Below, piece by piece: positions 1-8,739 of a stretch of DNA of 64,000 bases; position 1 is the first letter of the stretch, and each line of letters opens with the position of its first letter. The notes beneath the pieces were generated by a model. The model was not told the DNA's origin. It ran no database searches and worked only from the letters and a program-made list of their open reading frames with translations. The translations under genes were made by a program, and so were the position numbers. The stretch is from NCBI GenBank assembly GCA_024234675.1, contig JACKNU010000006.1, positions 1 through 64,000 on the forward strand, written 5' to 3'. The DNA comes from Pseudomonadales bacterium (lineage in GTDB: Bacteria; Pseudomonadota; Gammaproteobacteria; Pseudomonadales; Halieaceae).

Positions 1-10
1 ATTCGACCAC
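1..10. repeat. Right end of a REP-like palindrome cut by the window edge
   Basis: The first ten bases match the end of the REP-like repeat seen about twenty more times in the window (…CATTCGACC). It lies 5 bp past the stop codon of the neighbouring minus-strand gene, the usual position for this family here. Confidence 0.6.
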
Positions 11-15
11 GGCGC

Positions 16-1719
16 CTACGGCGCCAGCGGATACGGTTTGCCCTCGAACACCGTGCCCCAGATACCGATGTCCTTGAGTCCCGCCACCCCGACCTCGTAG
101 GGGTCGGCCTCCAGCACGGTGAAGTCCGCGCGCTTGCCGGCGCGGATGGAGCCGATCTCATCCTCCCAGCCCACGATCCAGGCGGCGTCGATGGTAATCG
201 CCCGCAGCGCCGCCTGCAGGGAGATACGCTCCGCGGCCCCCGTGCGCCGGCCGTTGATGGTCACCCGGTTGCTGGCGTTGGCGGCCAGGGTCAGGGGTCG
301 CAACGGCGCCATGGGGCTGTCGGAGTGCAGCGCGAAGGGCACGCCCAGGCGCTCCAGGGAGCCCAGCCGCACCATCTGGCCGCCGCGATCCTCGCCCAGC
401 CACAGCTCGCTGTAGAGGTCCGATAACAGGTAGTGGTAATAGGGGTTGGCCGAGACCAGCGCGCCCAGGGCCTGCAACTGCCGGCTCTGGTCCTCGGTGC
501 TGTAGGCGAAGTGCTCCAGGGTGAAACGGTGGTCCAGCCGCGGCTGTTCCGCCTGCAGGGTGCGCAGCATGTCGATGAACGCCGCGGCACTGGCATCGCC
601 GTTGGTGTGGGCGTGCAGCTGGTAGCCCCGCTGCCAGAAAAACCGGGCCCAGGCGGTGGTCACCGGCAGCGGCGCCATCCACAACCCCTGGTGGCCGTCG
701 ATATAGCCCGGCGGGCCCATCTGCGCCAGGCCGCTGAAGATGGCGCCGTCCAGCATCAGCTTGAAGTGATTTTCCACCCTGACCCGGTGGGAGTTCTGCG
801 CCTGCCACTGCTCGATCTCCGCCAGCGCCTGCTCCGGGGATTTTCCGCGGGCCAGGAAGTCGGTGATGATGGGGGTGAGGATGATACGCAGGGGCGCCTG
901 GCGGCCCTCGGTGACCTGGCGGATAAGGGCGATTTCCTGCCCGGGGTTGCCGAATACCCCCACGCCCATATCCAGCACGGTGGTTACCCCGCCCAGGTGG
1001 GCCAGCTCCAGGAAATTGCCCATGCCGGCGCCGAAGCGGGCCGGCTCGAACAGGAAGGGCAGCCGGGGCACGATCGCCTTGAGGCCGTTTTCCCAGAAAT
1101 GGCCATTGGCCCAGTCGCTCTCGTGAATGCCGGTGGTGTCGGCCTCGGTGATGCCCAGCATGGCGAGGGCCGCGTCGTTGCCGATCAGTTCGTGGAAGGA
1201 GCGGTGCCACAACATGACGGGGGTGTCCGGGAACCACTCGTTCAGTTGCGGGCGGTACACCTGCCCGTGCCACAGTGGGTGGTAACCCCAGGCGATGAAG
1301 GGCACCGCCGGGTTGTCGTGGGCCGCCACCAGTTCCTTCAGGCGGGCCTCGTAGGCCCGGGGCGTGGTCGCCCCGGGGAAAACCCCCGTCGGCAGCACCC
1401 AGTCGTCCGGCGCCAGGAACGGGAACTGGGTCAACACCGCCGGCAGGCTGGGGTGGACGTGGGGGTCGATGAATCCGGGCACCAGCACCTTGTCCTGCAG
1501 GCTGCGGTCTATGCTGACCTCCCGCCCCTCCAGCCAGGGCTGCAGCGATTGCAGCGAGCCCACGCTGACGATGCGCCCGTCCGCCACCGCCACCGCCGTG
1601 GCCTCCGCCAGGGCCGGTTCCATGGTGATGATTTTTTTCGCGGTGTACACCCGCAGCTCGGCGGCGGACGCGGCACTGGCCAGCAGGCTGCCCAGGGCCA
1701 GGGCAAGCAGACATTTCAT
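16..1719 (-). CDS. Secreted amidohydrolase, YtcJ-like (Amidohydro_3 family)
   Basis: The 567-residue protein opens with a Sec-type signal peptide of about 20 residues (hydrophobic run, Ala-rich cleavage region). A metal-dependent hydrolase domain follows, with the first-strand HxH motif at about residues 87-89 (PGFIDPHVHP), later histidines in HAHTNGDA and LEHFAY, and the late Asp region HSDSPMAP. This order fits the YtcJ-like branch of the amidohydrolase superfamily, whose substrates are mostly unknown. The protein probably acts in the periplasm or outside the cell. It is the last gene of the long minus-strand block, 51 bp after the M48 gene; whether it belongs functionally with that block is uncertain. 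Family call is firm, substrate unknown. Confidence 0.88.
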   Translation of the reverse strand: MKCLLALALGSLLASAASAAELRVYTAKKIITMEPALAEATAVAVADGRIVSVGSLQSLQPWLEGREVSIDRSLQDKVLVPGFIDPHVHPSLPAVLTQFPFLAPDDWVLPTGVFPGATTPRAYEARLKELVAAHDNPAVPFIAWGYHPLWHGQVYRPQLNEWFPDTPVMLWHRSFHELIGNDAALAMLGITEADTTGIHESDWANGHFWENGLKAIVPRLPFLFEPARFGAGMGNFLELAHLGGVTTVLDMGVGVFGNPGQEIALIRQVTEGRQAPLRIILTPIITDFLARGKSPEQALAEIEQWQAQNSHRVRVENHFKLMLDGAIFSGLAQMGPPGYIDGHQGLWMAPLPVTTAWARFFWQRGYQLHAHTNGDASAAAFIDMLRTLQAEQPRLDHRFTLEHFAYSTEDQSRQLQALGALVSANPYYHYLLSDLYSELWLGEDRGGQMVRLGSLERLGVPFALHSDSPMAPLRPLTLAANASNRVTINGRRTGAAERISLQAALRAITIDAAWIVGWEDEIGSIRAGKRADFTVLEADPYEVGVAGLKDIGIWGTVFEGKPYPLAP

Positions 1720-1770
1720 GGCGAGGCTCCCTGTTAGCGGTTATGGGATGGGGCGGCCGGGGGCGGGTCG

Positions 1771-3216
1771 CTAGCGGATCATCTTGATCCAGTCCCCCGT
1801 GCGCGGCTCGCCACTGGGGTACAGGCCGTTGAGCAGGCGCAGCTGCGCCTCGGCATCGGGTATGCGCACGCTGGCCGCCAGGCTGGCGATAGTGGCGCCG
1901 CGGGGCACCTGGATGTAGCGGATGTAATAACCCTTGCCGCTCTGGCGCTCTTTCGGATGCATGGGCCGGAAACTTTGCACCAGCGCCAGCAGGGCGGGAT
2001 CGGCGCTGGCGAAGTCCGTGGCGCTGCCCTCGAACAGATAGCTCAGCCCGTTGTAGTCGATGACCGCCAGGCGCCGCGCATTGGCGCCGCTGCCGGCCAC
2101 CGCGGTATAGCCCTTGAGCCCCGCCTGGTCCAGCTCCCGGCCCTGGCTCAGGCTGCCGCCGGCGTCGGCTTCCAGTACCGCCTGCGGGCTGGCAGCCGGG
2201 TCGCGGCGGCGCACCATGAGCTTGACCTCGGCGGCGGCATCGGGGGCGCTGGCGATGATCTCCCTGGCGGTCGCATTCACCTGCCAGCCCGGGGGGTGTT
2301 CGAAGGTAAAGCCCAGCTTGTTGTGGAAGTAGCGGTTCTCGGCGCGCTCCCCGGCCACGCTGGGGCCCCACACCAGCCCGTCGATATGCTGGCGGAACTC
2401 CCCGGGCACCTCCGGGTTGTCCACGGTGGTCTCGCCGGTGGTCAGGTCGCCGGCGGTGCGGATCACGGTCTGCAGGCGCTGGTCGTTGCGCGGGTGGGTG
2501 GCATACAGGCCGTGGTAGCTGCCCACCGGCTTGCCGCTGGACTTGGCCTTGACCCGCTGGAACTGTTCCTGGTCCTTGAGGACGCCGATGACCTCCAGCA
2601 GGGCCTCCGGGTCGTAGCCTGTCTGGTACATGTACTTGGCCCCCAGCCCGTCGGCCTCCAGCTCGTGTTCGCGACCGTAGCCGCGCACCAGCTCAGTGCC
2701 GTACATGCTGGAAGCATCCGCCAGGTCGCCGCTGCCGGTGAGGATATAGGCGGTGGTCGCCACGACCTGGTTGGTGACGCTGGCAGTCTGCTGGCGCGCG
2801 GCGTGACGGGCGGTGACGTGGCCGATCTCATGGGACAGGACCCCCGCCAGTTCGGCCTCGTTGTCCAGGTAGGCCAGCAGGCCCCGGTTGATGTAGATGA
2901 AGCCCCCGGGGGTGGCGAAGGCGTTGATGTCGGGGCTGTCGATCACGGTGAAGGTGAAGGCCAGCTCCGGCCGGTCGCTGTTCTTGACCAGCTGCTGGCC
3001 GACGCGGTTGACGTAGGCCTGCAACTCGGGGTCATCGTAGCTGCCCCCCTGTTCGATGATCTGCTGGTGCATCTCCTCGCCGATGGAAATCTCCCTGCCC
3101 TGGGTCATGACTACCCAGTCGGTGCCGCCGGTGGCCGGGTTGCTGGCGCAGCCGCCCAGCAGCGCCGCCGCCAGCGCCGCGCCCGCCAGACCCATCAATG
3201 CCCTGAGCTGGACCAT
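1771..3216 (-). CDS. M48 family metalloprotease lipoprotein with C-terminal LysM-like segment
   Basis: The start was set at 3216 because a lipoprotein signal begins there (LLGGC, Cys at about residue 23), giving 481 residues; a longer reading frame upstream lacks protein character. The zinc motif HEIGH is at about residues 129-133 and a third-ligand Glu region (REHELEADGLGAKYM) follows, as in M48 periplasmic proteases such as LoiP and BepA. The last 50 residues (VPRGATIASLAAS…LNGLYPSGEP…GDWIKMI) resemble a LysM-like fold. It probably degrades or matures envelope proteins from the inner leaflet of the outer membrane. It follows two lipoprotein genes by 13 bp and may serve quality control for the complex encoded upstream (inference). 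Confidence 0.9.
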   Translation of the reverse strand: MVQLRALMGLAGAALAAALLGGCASNPATGGTDWVVMTQGREISIGEEMHQQIIEQGGSYDDPELQAYVNRVGQQLVKNSDRPELAFTFTVIDSPDINAFATPGGFIYINRGLLAYLDNEAELAGVLSHEIGHVTARHAARQQTASVTNQVVATTAYILTGSGDLADASSMYGTELVRGYGREHELEADGLGAKYMYQTGYDPEALLEVIGVLKDQEQFQRVKAKSSGKPVGSYHGLYATHPRNDQRLQTVIRTAGDLTTGETTVDNPEVPGEFRQHIDGLVWGPSVAGERAENRYFHNKLGFTFEHPPGWQVNATAREIIASAPDAAAEVKLMVRRRDPAASPQAVLEADAGGSLSQGRELDQAGLKGYTAVAGSGANARRLAVIDYNGLSYLFEGSATDFASADPALLALVQSFRPMHPKERQSGKGYYIRYIQVPRGATIASLAASVRIPDAEAQLRLLNGLYPSGEPRTGDWIKMIR

Positions 3217-3229
3217 CCCTCGCCCCTGC

Positions 3230-3898
3230 CTACTGGGTGCTGGACAGGAACTGCAGCAGCTGGTCGCCGATGCCGTCGCAGGCGGTGCCCTGCACGGGGG
3301 CGATGATGGGGATGGGAATGACCACCGCCGGCATATAGGACTGGCCGCTGGCCGTAGTGCTGATGCGGCCCACCTCGGCCCGGTCGGTGAAGTCCCAGAT
3401 GGTGGCCTCGTAGTTGGCATCGTCACCCCAGGTGCCGAAACCGAAGCAGCCGGCGCCCCCGGGCCCGATGCCACAGGTCATGGAACCCGAGGAGTCGGTG
3501 CGCTCGGTGGAGCCGTCCAGCCAGATCATGTACTCGGTGTTCAGCGCCGCCAGTTTCTCCGCCACCGGCGGTTGGCGCATCAGGCGCTCCAGGTCGGTCA
3601 CCCGCAGCGGGGCAGTGCGCGGCTCGAACCAGGGGTAGAACGTATTGATGAACTCCAGCTCGCCGATCACCTTGATGGTGCCGTCACCGTCGCTGATATG
3701 TTCGCCTACGCACTCGACGAAATCGGGCTCGGTGTCGTAGTCACTGGCGTGGCGTCGCCCCAGGATTACCACGGTGGCATCGCCCACGCCCTCGGTGGGC
3801 TTGTTGAATACCATCTGGTCCACCGTGGAAGTGACACAGCCTGATGCCAGCGCCAGCAGGCAGGCCGGCGGCAGGGTGCGGAACAAGGTGCGGATCAT
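3230..3898 (-). CDS. Uncharacterised lipoprotein (222 aa)
   Basis: A typical lipoprotein signal is visible (LALASGC, Cys at about residue 21). The mature part is acidic and contains four to five cysteines (FVECVGE, MTCGIGPGGAGCFGFG, GTACDG), suggesting disulfides in the periplasm. A hydrophobic Pro/Ile stretch (AVVIPIPIIAPVQGTAC) lies near the C terminus. I do not recognise the family. The start overlaps the end of the preceding lipoprotein gene by 4 bp (ATGA type), so the two are probably translationally coupled. The position inside the VWA/MotA-like block suggests a periplasmic accessory part of that system (inference). Confidence 0.75.
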   Translation of the reverse strand: MIRTLFRTLPPACLLALASGCVTSTVDQMVFNKPTEGVGDATVVILGRRHASDYDTEPDFVECVGEHISDGDGTIKVIGELEFINTFYPWFEPRTAPLRVTDLERLMRQPPVAEKLAALNTEYMIWLDGSTERTDSSGSMTCGIGPGGAGCFGFGTWGDDANYEATIWDFTDRAEVGRISTTASGQSYMPAVVIPIPIIAPVQGTACDGIGDQLLQFLSSTQ

Positions 3899-4584
3899 GG
3901 TGAAGCCTCCCTCGCTGTGCCCAGTTTGCGCTGCAGGAAGTCGCGCACCGCCGGGACTTGGGTAAAGGTGGTGGCAAAGTTGGCGCCCGCGTCCCGCAGG
4001 GCCATTACCGCGGCCAGGTTCACCGCCTCCTGGTCGCTTTGCAGGAAAGCCGTGGGGGTCTTGCCGTAGGCGCTCATCGTCCAGTCGGCGATGGGCTTGC
4101 CACCGGTGGTAACCAGTTCCAGTTTATACCGCATCCAGATTTCGTACACCTTGACACTGGTTTGCGCCGGGATGGCGTACTGCAGTTCCTGCACCTGGGG
4201 AATCAGCACCGCGTCCACCGCGGGGTTCATCTGCCCGGGCCCGGGCCTGGCGTTCATATACACCACCCGCGAGAACATGCCCGCCAGCAGGCTGTCCCAC
4301 ATCTGCACCTGGGCCTCGCCGGTGCGGACCAGCCAGCTGGACTCGGTCCGGGTCTTGGCCTCCTCGAAAAACTCGTGGTGGGCGAACTCGTCGTCGTACC
4401 AGACCCCCAGGGTAATGGGAATCTTCTGCATCAGGGGCGTGGGGAAATCGCCCTTGACCACGACCTCCGCCGGGCCGCAACCCGCCAACAATGCCAGCCC
4501 CAGCAGTGCCGGCAGTGCCGCCAGCCACAGGGCGCGCCCCCGGTCAGGGGCGGAAGTCATTGAGCCCGACAAAGGTGCCTCCAT
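3895..4584 (-). CDS. Uncharacterised lipoprotein overlapping the VWA gene
   Basis: The protein has up to 229 residues with a lipoprotein signal (LALLAGC). Two starts are possible: 4584, with a GGGAG about 13 nt upstream, or an internal ATG at 4560, which gives a more usual short n-region; both overlap the end of the preceding VWA gene (stop at 4544). The mature domain begins with a conserved-looking segment (PTPLMQKIPITLGVWYDDEF) and contains IPQVQELQYAIPAQ…VYEIWMRYKLEL, which resembles small outer-membrane-associated lipoproteins that form alpha/beta folds. I cannot name the family. Overlap with both neighbours supports membership in one operon. Confidence 0.75.
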   Translation of the reverse strand: MEAPLSGSMTSAPDRGRALWLAALPALLGLALLAGCGPAEVVVKGDFPTPLMQKIPITLGVWYDDEFAHHEFFEEAKTRTESSWLVRTGEAQVQMWDSLLAGMFSRVVYMNARPGPGQMNPAVDAVLIPQVQELQYAIPAQTSVKVYEIWMRYKLELVTTGGKPIADWTMSAYGKTPTAFLQSDQEAVNLAAVMALRDAGANFATTFTQVPAVRDFLQRKLGTAREASP

Positions 4585-5548
4585 TGCGATAAGTGAGCTC
4601 CCGCATCAACGTGGCAAAGCGAATGCCGGTGGCTTGCAGGTGCGGCGCCCGGATGAATTGTACCGGAAAGCCGACCGCGTTGATGCGTACCAGGCGGTTG
4701 CCCTGGTTGTCGGTGCGGTTGATGCGATCCACCGTGTCGATGACCTGGGCGATGGAGTCACCGGTGAATTCGTCACCGAACACGTAGATGCTGATTTTCT
4801 GCCCCGGTTTGTGGAAGGTGCGGATGGCCGCGGTAATGCCCTCCACCGGGCTGGAGTTACTGAACACGTTCCAGTTGCGCAGGTTTTCCAGGATGATCTT
4901 GCGGCGCGCGGGGGTGTCGGGAATCCACTGGCCGCGGTAGCGGCTGAACATGTAATTGCCCATGTCGTTCAGCACCTGTATGCCCTTCACCTCGGGGTAG
5001 ATGCTGAGGGTGGCCTGCAATTCCTGCAGCATGCGCTCCCAGGCGTAGGAGAACATGGAGCCGGAGGTGTCGATCACGAAGATGATGTATTCGCTGTCCA
5101 CCGGGATGCCGCCGATCAGGTTGTTCTTGGACTTGTGCTGGGCCCCCAGCAGGCGCTTCTGCTCGGCGGTCAGTTTTTGCCGGGCGATGGCGAGCTGGTC
5201 GGTGACCACGTCATTGGTGTTGTCCTGCACCTGTATGCTGTCGTAGCGCGAGCGCGCGCTGGCCAGCTGGCCCTGCAGGATGGCGATCTTCTCCTCGTAT
5301 TCCGACAGCTGCTCCTGTTTGGCGTTGAGGTCGCGATTGAGCACCCGGGTCTCGCCGCGGATCTCGAAGACCTGCTCCTGCAGGTCCGCCACCAGGCCCT
5401 CGAGGTTGACCGTGGAGGCCTCGATGATCTGCGGCTGCACGGTCTTGGTGATCATCAGCAGCAGGATGATGGCGCCGAAACCACAGCAGATCACGTCCAG
5501 GAAGGACAGCGAGAACTCGGCCGGGGCCCGTGACTTGCGCCGCGCCAT
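4544..5548 (-). CDS. Membrane-anchored VWA protein with MotB/ExbD-like N-terminal helix (second copy)
   Basis: This 334-residue protein has a basic N terminus and then one transmembrane helix that starts SFLDVICCGFGAII, with an Asp at about residue 18 placed as in MotB, ExbD and TolR helices. Residues of about 46-140 look like a coiled coil. The C-terminal half is a von Willebrand A domain with an intact MIDAS motif DTSGS at about 160-164. The VWA domain would be periplasmic and would replace the OmpA-like or ExbD domain found in known stator B subunits. It overlaps the previous gene by one base (TGATG). The role as a B-type partner of the MotA-like protein at 7933-8730 is inference from the helix and the context. 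Confidence 0.85.
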   Translation of the reverse strand: MARRKSRAPAEFSLSFLDVICCGFGAIILLLMITKTVQPQIIEASTVNLEGLVADLQEQVFEIRGETRVLNRDLNAKQEQLSEYEEKIAILQGQLASARSRYDSIQVQDNTNDVVTDQLAIARQKLTAEQKRLLGAQHKSKNNLIGGIPVDSEYIIFVIDTSGSMFSYAWERMLQELQATLSIYPEVKGIQVLNDMGNYMFSRYRGQWIPDTPARRKIILENLRNWNVFSNSSPVEGITAAIRTFHKPGQKISIYVFGDEFTGDSIAQVIDTVDRINRTDNQGNRLVRINAVGFPVQFIRAPHLQATGIRFATLMRELTYRNGGTFVGLNDFRP

Positions 5549-6639
5549 CAGGGCCAGTCCACCGAGGGGGTCATGAAGGAACCGCCGCTGACCTGGGCCA
5601 GCTGCCAGAACTCGGAGGCGGCCATGGGGTCGCCCTCCAGCGGCTCCAGGATGATATTCACCGGCACGTTGCGCGGCAGCAACTTCACCGCCTCGCGGTA
5701 CAGGCGCTGGCGGTCGGCGCCGCTGATCTTGCTGCCGCGGGGCCCGCCGGCGCCCTGGGTGGGCAGGCCGTCGGTGATCAGGAAGATGTTATCCGGCGCC
5801 GGTGACAGGGCCTGCAGGGCGGTGAAGGCATTGTGCAGGCTGGTGCCGCCGCTGGGGGTGAGCTTGCGCAGCTCGCTGGACACCTGCTCCAGCTGCGCCT
5901 GGTTGGCCACCTCCAGCCACTTGTCCCCGGTGTTGGCCAGCGCCGGCGCCGCTTTGGTGTTGAAGGTGATCACCTGGTATTTGCTGCTCACCGGCAGCTG
6001 GGCGGTGAGCCAGTCCACGGTGGCCAGGGCCCGGGTCCACTTGTCGGCCTTGCGCTGCACCGCCTGGCCCATATTGCGCAGGCGGATGATATTGACCAGC
6101 TTGTCCGCCAGCATGCTGGCGGAGACATCCAGCAAAATGGCGATATTGCGGCCCCCCAGGTTGATGCCCGTCAGGTACTGGCGGTTGCCGTCGCCGATGA
6201 ACTCGCGGGCGCTGCTGCCGCTCTCCCTGGCCGCCGCCTCGCGCAGCTTTTTCACCTCCTGCTCCAGGGACTGGATCTCGGCCTTGAGGGCCTCGATGTC
6301 CTCGCGCTCGGTGAAACCGTCCTTGCGCAGGCCGGCGATCAACGCCTCGTAGCGATCTATCTCCTCGGTGATGCGGGTGGCCCGGCCCTGGGCCTCCACC
6401 ATCTGCATATCCACTTCGGACAGCGTATTGCGCAGTTTTACCAGCCCCTCCTCGCCGTCGCGGACGTCCTCCTGCAGCAGGTTCACCTCGGACAACAGGT
6501 CGCGGTTGAGCTCCTTGCTCTCGGTCTTCAGGGAGTGGTCGATGATCAGGAACACCAGCACCACCGCCCCGAAGCCGCAGGACATGATGTCCAGGAAGCT
6601 CAGGTTGAAGGTGGTGAAATCGCGTTTTTTCCTGGCCAT
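5548..6639 (-). CDS. Membrane-anchored VWA protein with MotB/ExbD-like N-terminal helix (first copy)
   Basis: This is a 363-residue paralogue of the next gene. It has a basic start, then a single helix with SFLDIMSCGFGAVV and an Asp at about residue 17, a long coiled-coil segment at about 36-140, and a VWA domain. The MIDAS motif reads DVSAS at about 171-175; later VWA elements (TPSGGTSLHNAF, FLITDGLPTQG) are intact, so metal-dependent ligand binding is likely. Two non-identical B-like subunits next to one A-like channel recall heteromeric TolR/ExbD arrangements, but no known system with this exact layout comes to mind. The stop overlaps the start of the second VWA gene by one base. Confidence 0.85.
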   Translation of the reverse strand: MARKKRDFTTFNLSFLDIMSCGFGAVVLVFLIIDHSLKTESKELNRDLLSEVNLLQEDVRDGEEGLVKLRNTLSEVDMQMVEAQGRATRITEEIDRYEALIAGLRKDGFTEREDIEALKAEIQSLEQEVKKLREAAARESGSSAREFIGDGNRQYLTGINLGGRNIAILLDVSASMLADKLVNIIRLRNMGQAVQRKADKWTRALATVDWLTAQLPVSSKYQVITFNTKAAPALANTGDKWLEVANQAQLEQVSSELRKLTPSGGTSLHNAFTALQALSPAPDNIFLITDGLPTQGAGGPRGSKISGADRQRLYREAVKLLPRNVPVNIILEPLEGDPMAASEFWQLAQVSGGSFMTPSVDWP

Positions 6640-6647
6640 GGGCCGGT

Positions 6648-7931
6648 TTACCCCTGGGCCTCGCCCCTGGCGGCGACTTCGATCAGGCGCCAGCTCGCCC
6701 CGTCGTCCAGGCGGATGGTGTCGCCGCCGCCCAGGATCTGCCCTGCCCGGTAGGGGGCGTCATTGACCTGCGCCGCGCCGCTGCCGCGCAACTGCCAGCC
6801 GCGCGCGTCGCGAAACAGCTCCCAGCCCTGTCCCAGGCTGGTGCCGTCGGCCGCCAGCGGCCTGGCCCGGTGACCCTGCAGCAGGTGGGTGGCGGCCGCA
6901 ACGGGCGGCGGCCGGGGGGCGGCGGGCTCCGGTTCCGGTGTGGCCTCAGTCGCGCCCTGCCCGCCCAGGGCCGGCAGGGCGGTGACGAAACTCAGGGCCC
7001 GGCCGCGCTGCACCAGGGCGTCCAGCTGTTGCTCCAGCGCCTGGCGCACGCTGTCCGCCTGCAGGATTTCCAGGCCCGGCAGCTGTTGCGCCAGCCCCGG
7101 CAGCAGCCCCGCCACCGGGTCGGCGATGATGCGGTCGCCGCCCTGCAGCCCGGGCAGGGCCCGGGTCGCCGCCGAGCACAGGCGCTGGCCCGCTCCCAGC
7201 AGTTCGTCGCTGCCCACCCGGGCGCGGTAGCCGGCGACCTCGAGGTTGGTTTCGCCGTCGCGGCCCAGCGTGCGCAGGGCCTGGGGCAGGGCGTCGTACA
7301 GCTGTTGCTCGGTGGCCGCCTTGCGCCGCGGGTCGAAGCGGGTCTGGCGGATGAACGCCGCGGCGATGATTTCCACCAGGTTCTCCTGCAGCTGCAGCAG
7401 GCCGCAGCCCGGCAGGGGCAGGGTGCGCTCCAGCACGGTCATACCGTCGCGCCCGGCCAGCTCGGAGATCACCGCCTGGTGCAGCTGGATCTCCAGGTGC
7501 AACAGGCGCCCGCCGGGCCCGTACAGGCTGCCCAGGGCGACACTGCGGTTCACCAGTCCCACGGCGTCGAAGGGACACTGCTGGACGATGCCCAGCAGCA
7601 GGGCGAGCTGGTCGCGCTGCATGCTGCCGGAAACCGCCAGCAGCACCTCCGGCGGCTGGCCGCCCTCGCGATGCAGTTCCTGCAGCTGGGCGTGCACCAG
7701 GTCGCCGGTGTGGCGGGCCGGTCCCAGGGCCGGTTGCAGCGGCTCGGTGCTCAGCTGCCACCAGAAGCGGGTGTTGATATCCCGGGGTTGCAGCCGGGCC
7801 GCGGCCCGGGCCGGGTTGCCGAAGCGGTACTGGCCGCCCGCGAGCAGGGCGTAGCCGGGGCTCTGCAGGTGGGCGCTGTCGTGCCACCACTGCAGGTTGC
7901 TGTCATTGACGTCCAACAGGGCGATGCTCAT
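6648..7931 (-). CDS. Actin/Hsp70-fold-like protein with C-terminal FHA-like segment
   Basis: The 427-residue protein has no signal peptide. The start (ALLDVNDSNLQWW, followed by spaced Gly-rich stretches such as ALLAGGQYRFG and LLAVSGSMQRDQ) reads like the phosphate-1 region of the actin/Hsp70/FtsA ATPase superfamily. Residues of about 305-350 are a Pro/Ala linker. The last 75 residues (QGWELFRDARGWQLRGSG…VNDAPYRAGQILGGGDTIRL…LIEV) have the strand pattern of an FHA domain end. Both assignments are tentative. It lies 1 bp downstream of the MotA-like gene and 8 bp upstream of the first VWA gene, so it is probably a cytoplasmic ATP-binding or signalling partner of the complex. Confidence 0.6.
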   Translation of the reverse strand: MSIALLDVNDSNLQWWHDSAHLQSPGYALLAGGQYRFGNPARAAARLQPRDINTRFWWQLSTEPLQPALGPARHTGDLVHAQLQELHREGGQPPEVLLAVSGSMQRDQLALLLGIVQQCPFDAVGLVNRSVALGSLYGPGGRLLHLEIQLHQAVISELAGRDGMTVLERTLPLPGCGLLQLQENLVEIIAAAFIRQTRFDPRRKAATEQQLYDALPQALRTLGRDGETNLEVAGYRARVGSDELLGAGQRLCSAATRALPGLQGGDRIIADPVAGLLPGLAQQLPGLEILQADSVRQALEQQLDALVQRGRALSFVTALPALGGQGATEATPEPEPAAPRPPPVAAATHLLQGHRARPLAADGTSLGQGWELFRDARGWQLRGSGAAQVNDAPYRAGQILGGGDTIRLDDGASWRLIEVAARGEAQG

Positions 7932-7932
7932 A

Positions 7933-8730
7933 TCAAGCGGCCACCAGGTGGCGCATCAGGCGCCTGTCGGCGTAGCGCTGGCAGTCCAGCACCAGGCGTT
8001 CCTGGGACAACTGCAACTGGTGCAGGCAGAACATGATGATGATGCTCAGCACCAGGGCGACGAAGGTACTGTTGAACGCCACTCCCAGGCTCACGGTGAC
8101 CCCGCTGATATCGCCCTCGACCGCCTTGTAGGCCTGGCCCAGGGCGTCGCCGATACCGCGCACGGTGCCGATAAAGCCGATGGAGGGAATGGCCCAGGCG
8201 ATGTAGCGCACCATCGACAGTTCCGAGTCCAGGCGGTCGGACTCCACCTCGCAGCTCTCCTTGATGGTGTCGGACACCGCCTGGATGCTGCCGGTGGTGG
8301 CGAAGCGCTGCAGGGCGGCCAGCAGGGTGCGCGGCAGCAGGTAGTCCTGCTCCTTCTCCGGCAACGCCTCCAGCGAACGGCTGTACTCGCGGGCGTCCTG
8401 GGGCAGCACGCTGGTGCCCTCGGGGATGTCCAGCAGGCGCTGGCCCAGCAGGCGCTGCTCCAGCATGCACAGGCGGCCCTTGTAGCCCATGATGGCCAGG
8501 GCCCAGAGCAGCAGGATGAAACAGGCCTCCTGTTCGAAATCGCGGATGACCACCGCAAAGCTGCGCTCGGGCACGAAGTCCTCGCCGGCGGCCTGCAGCG
8601 CCATTTCCTCGCGGATCTGGGCATCGGCGCTGGGGCGGATGACGCCCACATACACCGCGTGCACCACGATCACCGTGATCAGCAGCGCGAACAACTGATA
8701 GATAAATTCCGATGACATCCTGTGCTTCAT
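7933..8730 (-). CDS. MotA/TolQ/ExbB-type proton channel protein
   Basis: The 265-residue protein has a first helix at about residues 11-31, a second at about 69-86, and two C-terminal helices. The diagnostic MotA/TolQ/ExbB signature PSIGFIGTVRGIGDAL sits before the last helix (VAFNSTFVALVLSIIIMF). The segment between helices two and three is long and acidic, as in MotA. Known members form a pentameric ring around a dimeric B subunit and use the proton gradient to do work in the envelope. Here the B subunits are probably the two VWA proteins encoded just downstream. It starts 9 bp after a small periplasmic protein gene. Confidence 0.9.
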   Translation of the reverse strand: MKHRMSSEFIYQLFALLITVIVVHAVYVGVIRPSADAQIREEMALQAAGEDFVPERSFAVVIRDFEQEACFILLLWALAIMGYKGRLCMLEQRLLGQRLLDIPEGTSVLPQDAREYSRSLEALPEKEQDYLLPRTLLAALQRFATTGSIQAVSDTIKESCEVESDRLDSELSMVRYIAWAIPSIGFIGTVRGIGDALGQAYKAVEGDISGVTVSLGVAFNSTFVALVLSIIIMFCLHQLQLSQERLVLDCQRYADRRLMRHLVAA

Positions 8731-8739
8731 TAGCTGTTC

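Noticed and set aside
158..2371. 737-codon minus-strand frame
   Set aside because: It overlaps the amidohydrolase and the M48 gene in another frame and has shadow composition (Pro/Arg/Gly-rich).
1957..3306. Long open frames on the plus strand opposite the minus-strand block (here and at 9070-11097, 11369-12610, 6870-8036)
   Set aside because: They mirror real genes in other frames, show His/Gln/Arg/Gly-rich composition typical of high-G+C shadows, and lack motifs and ribosome sites.
4544..8730. Zorya-type defence system
   Set aside because: A MotA-like protein is present, but the OmpA-type ZorB and the ZorC/ZorD helicase-like genes are absent; neighbours are lipoproteins and scaffolds.
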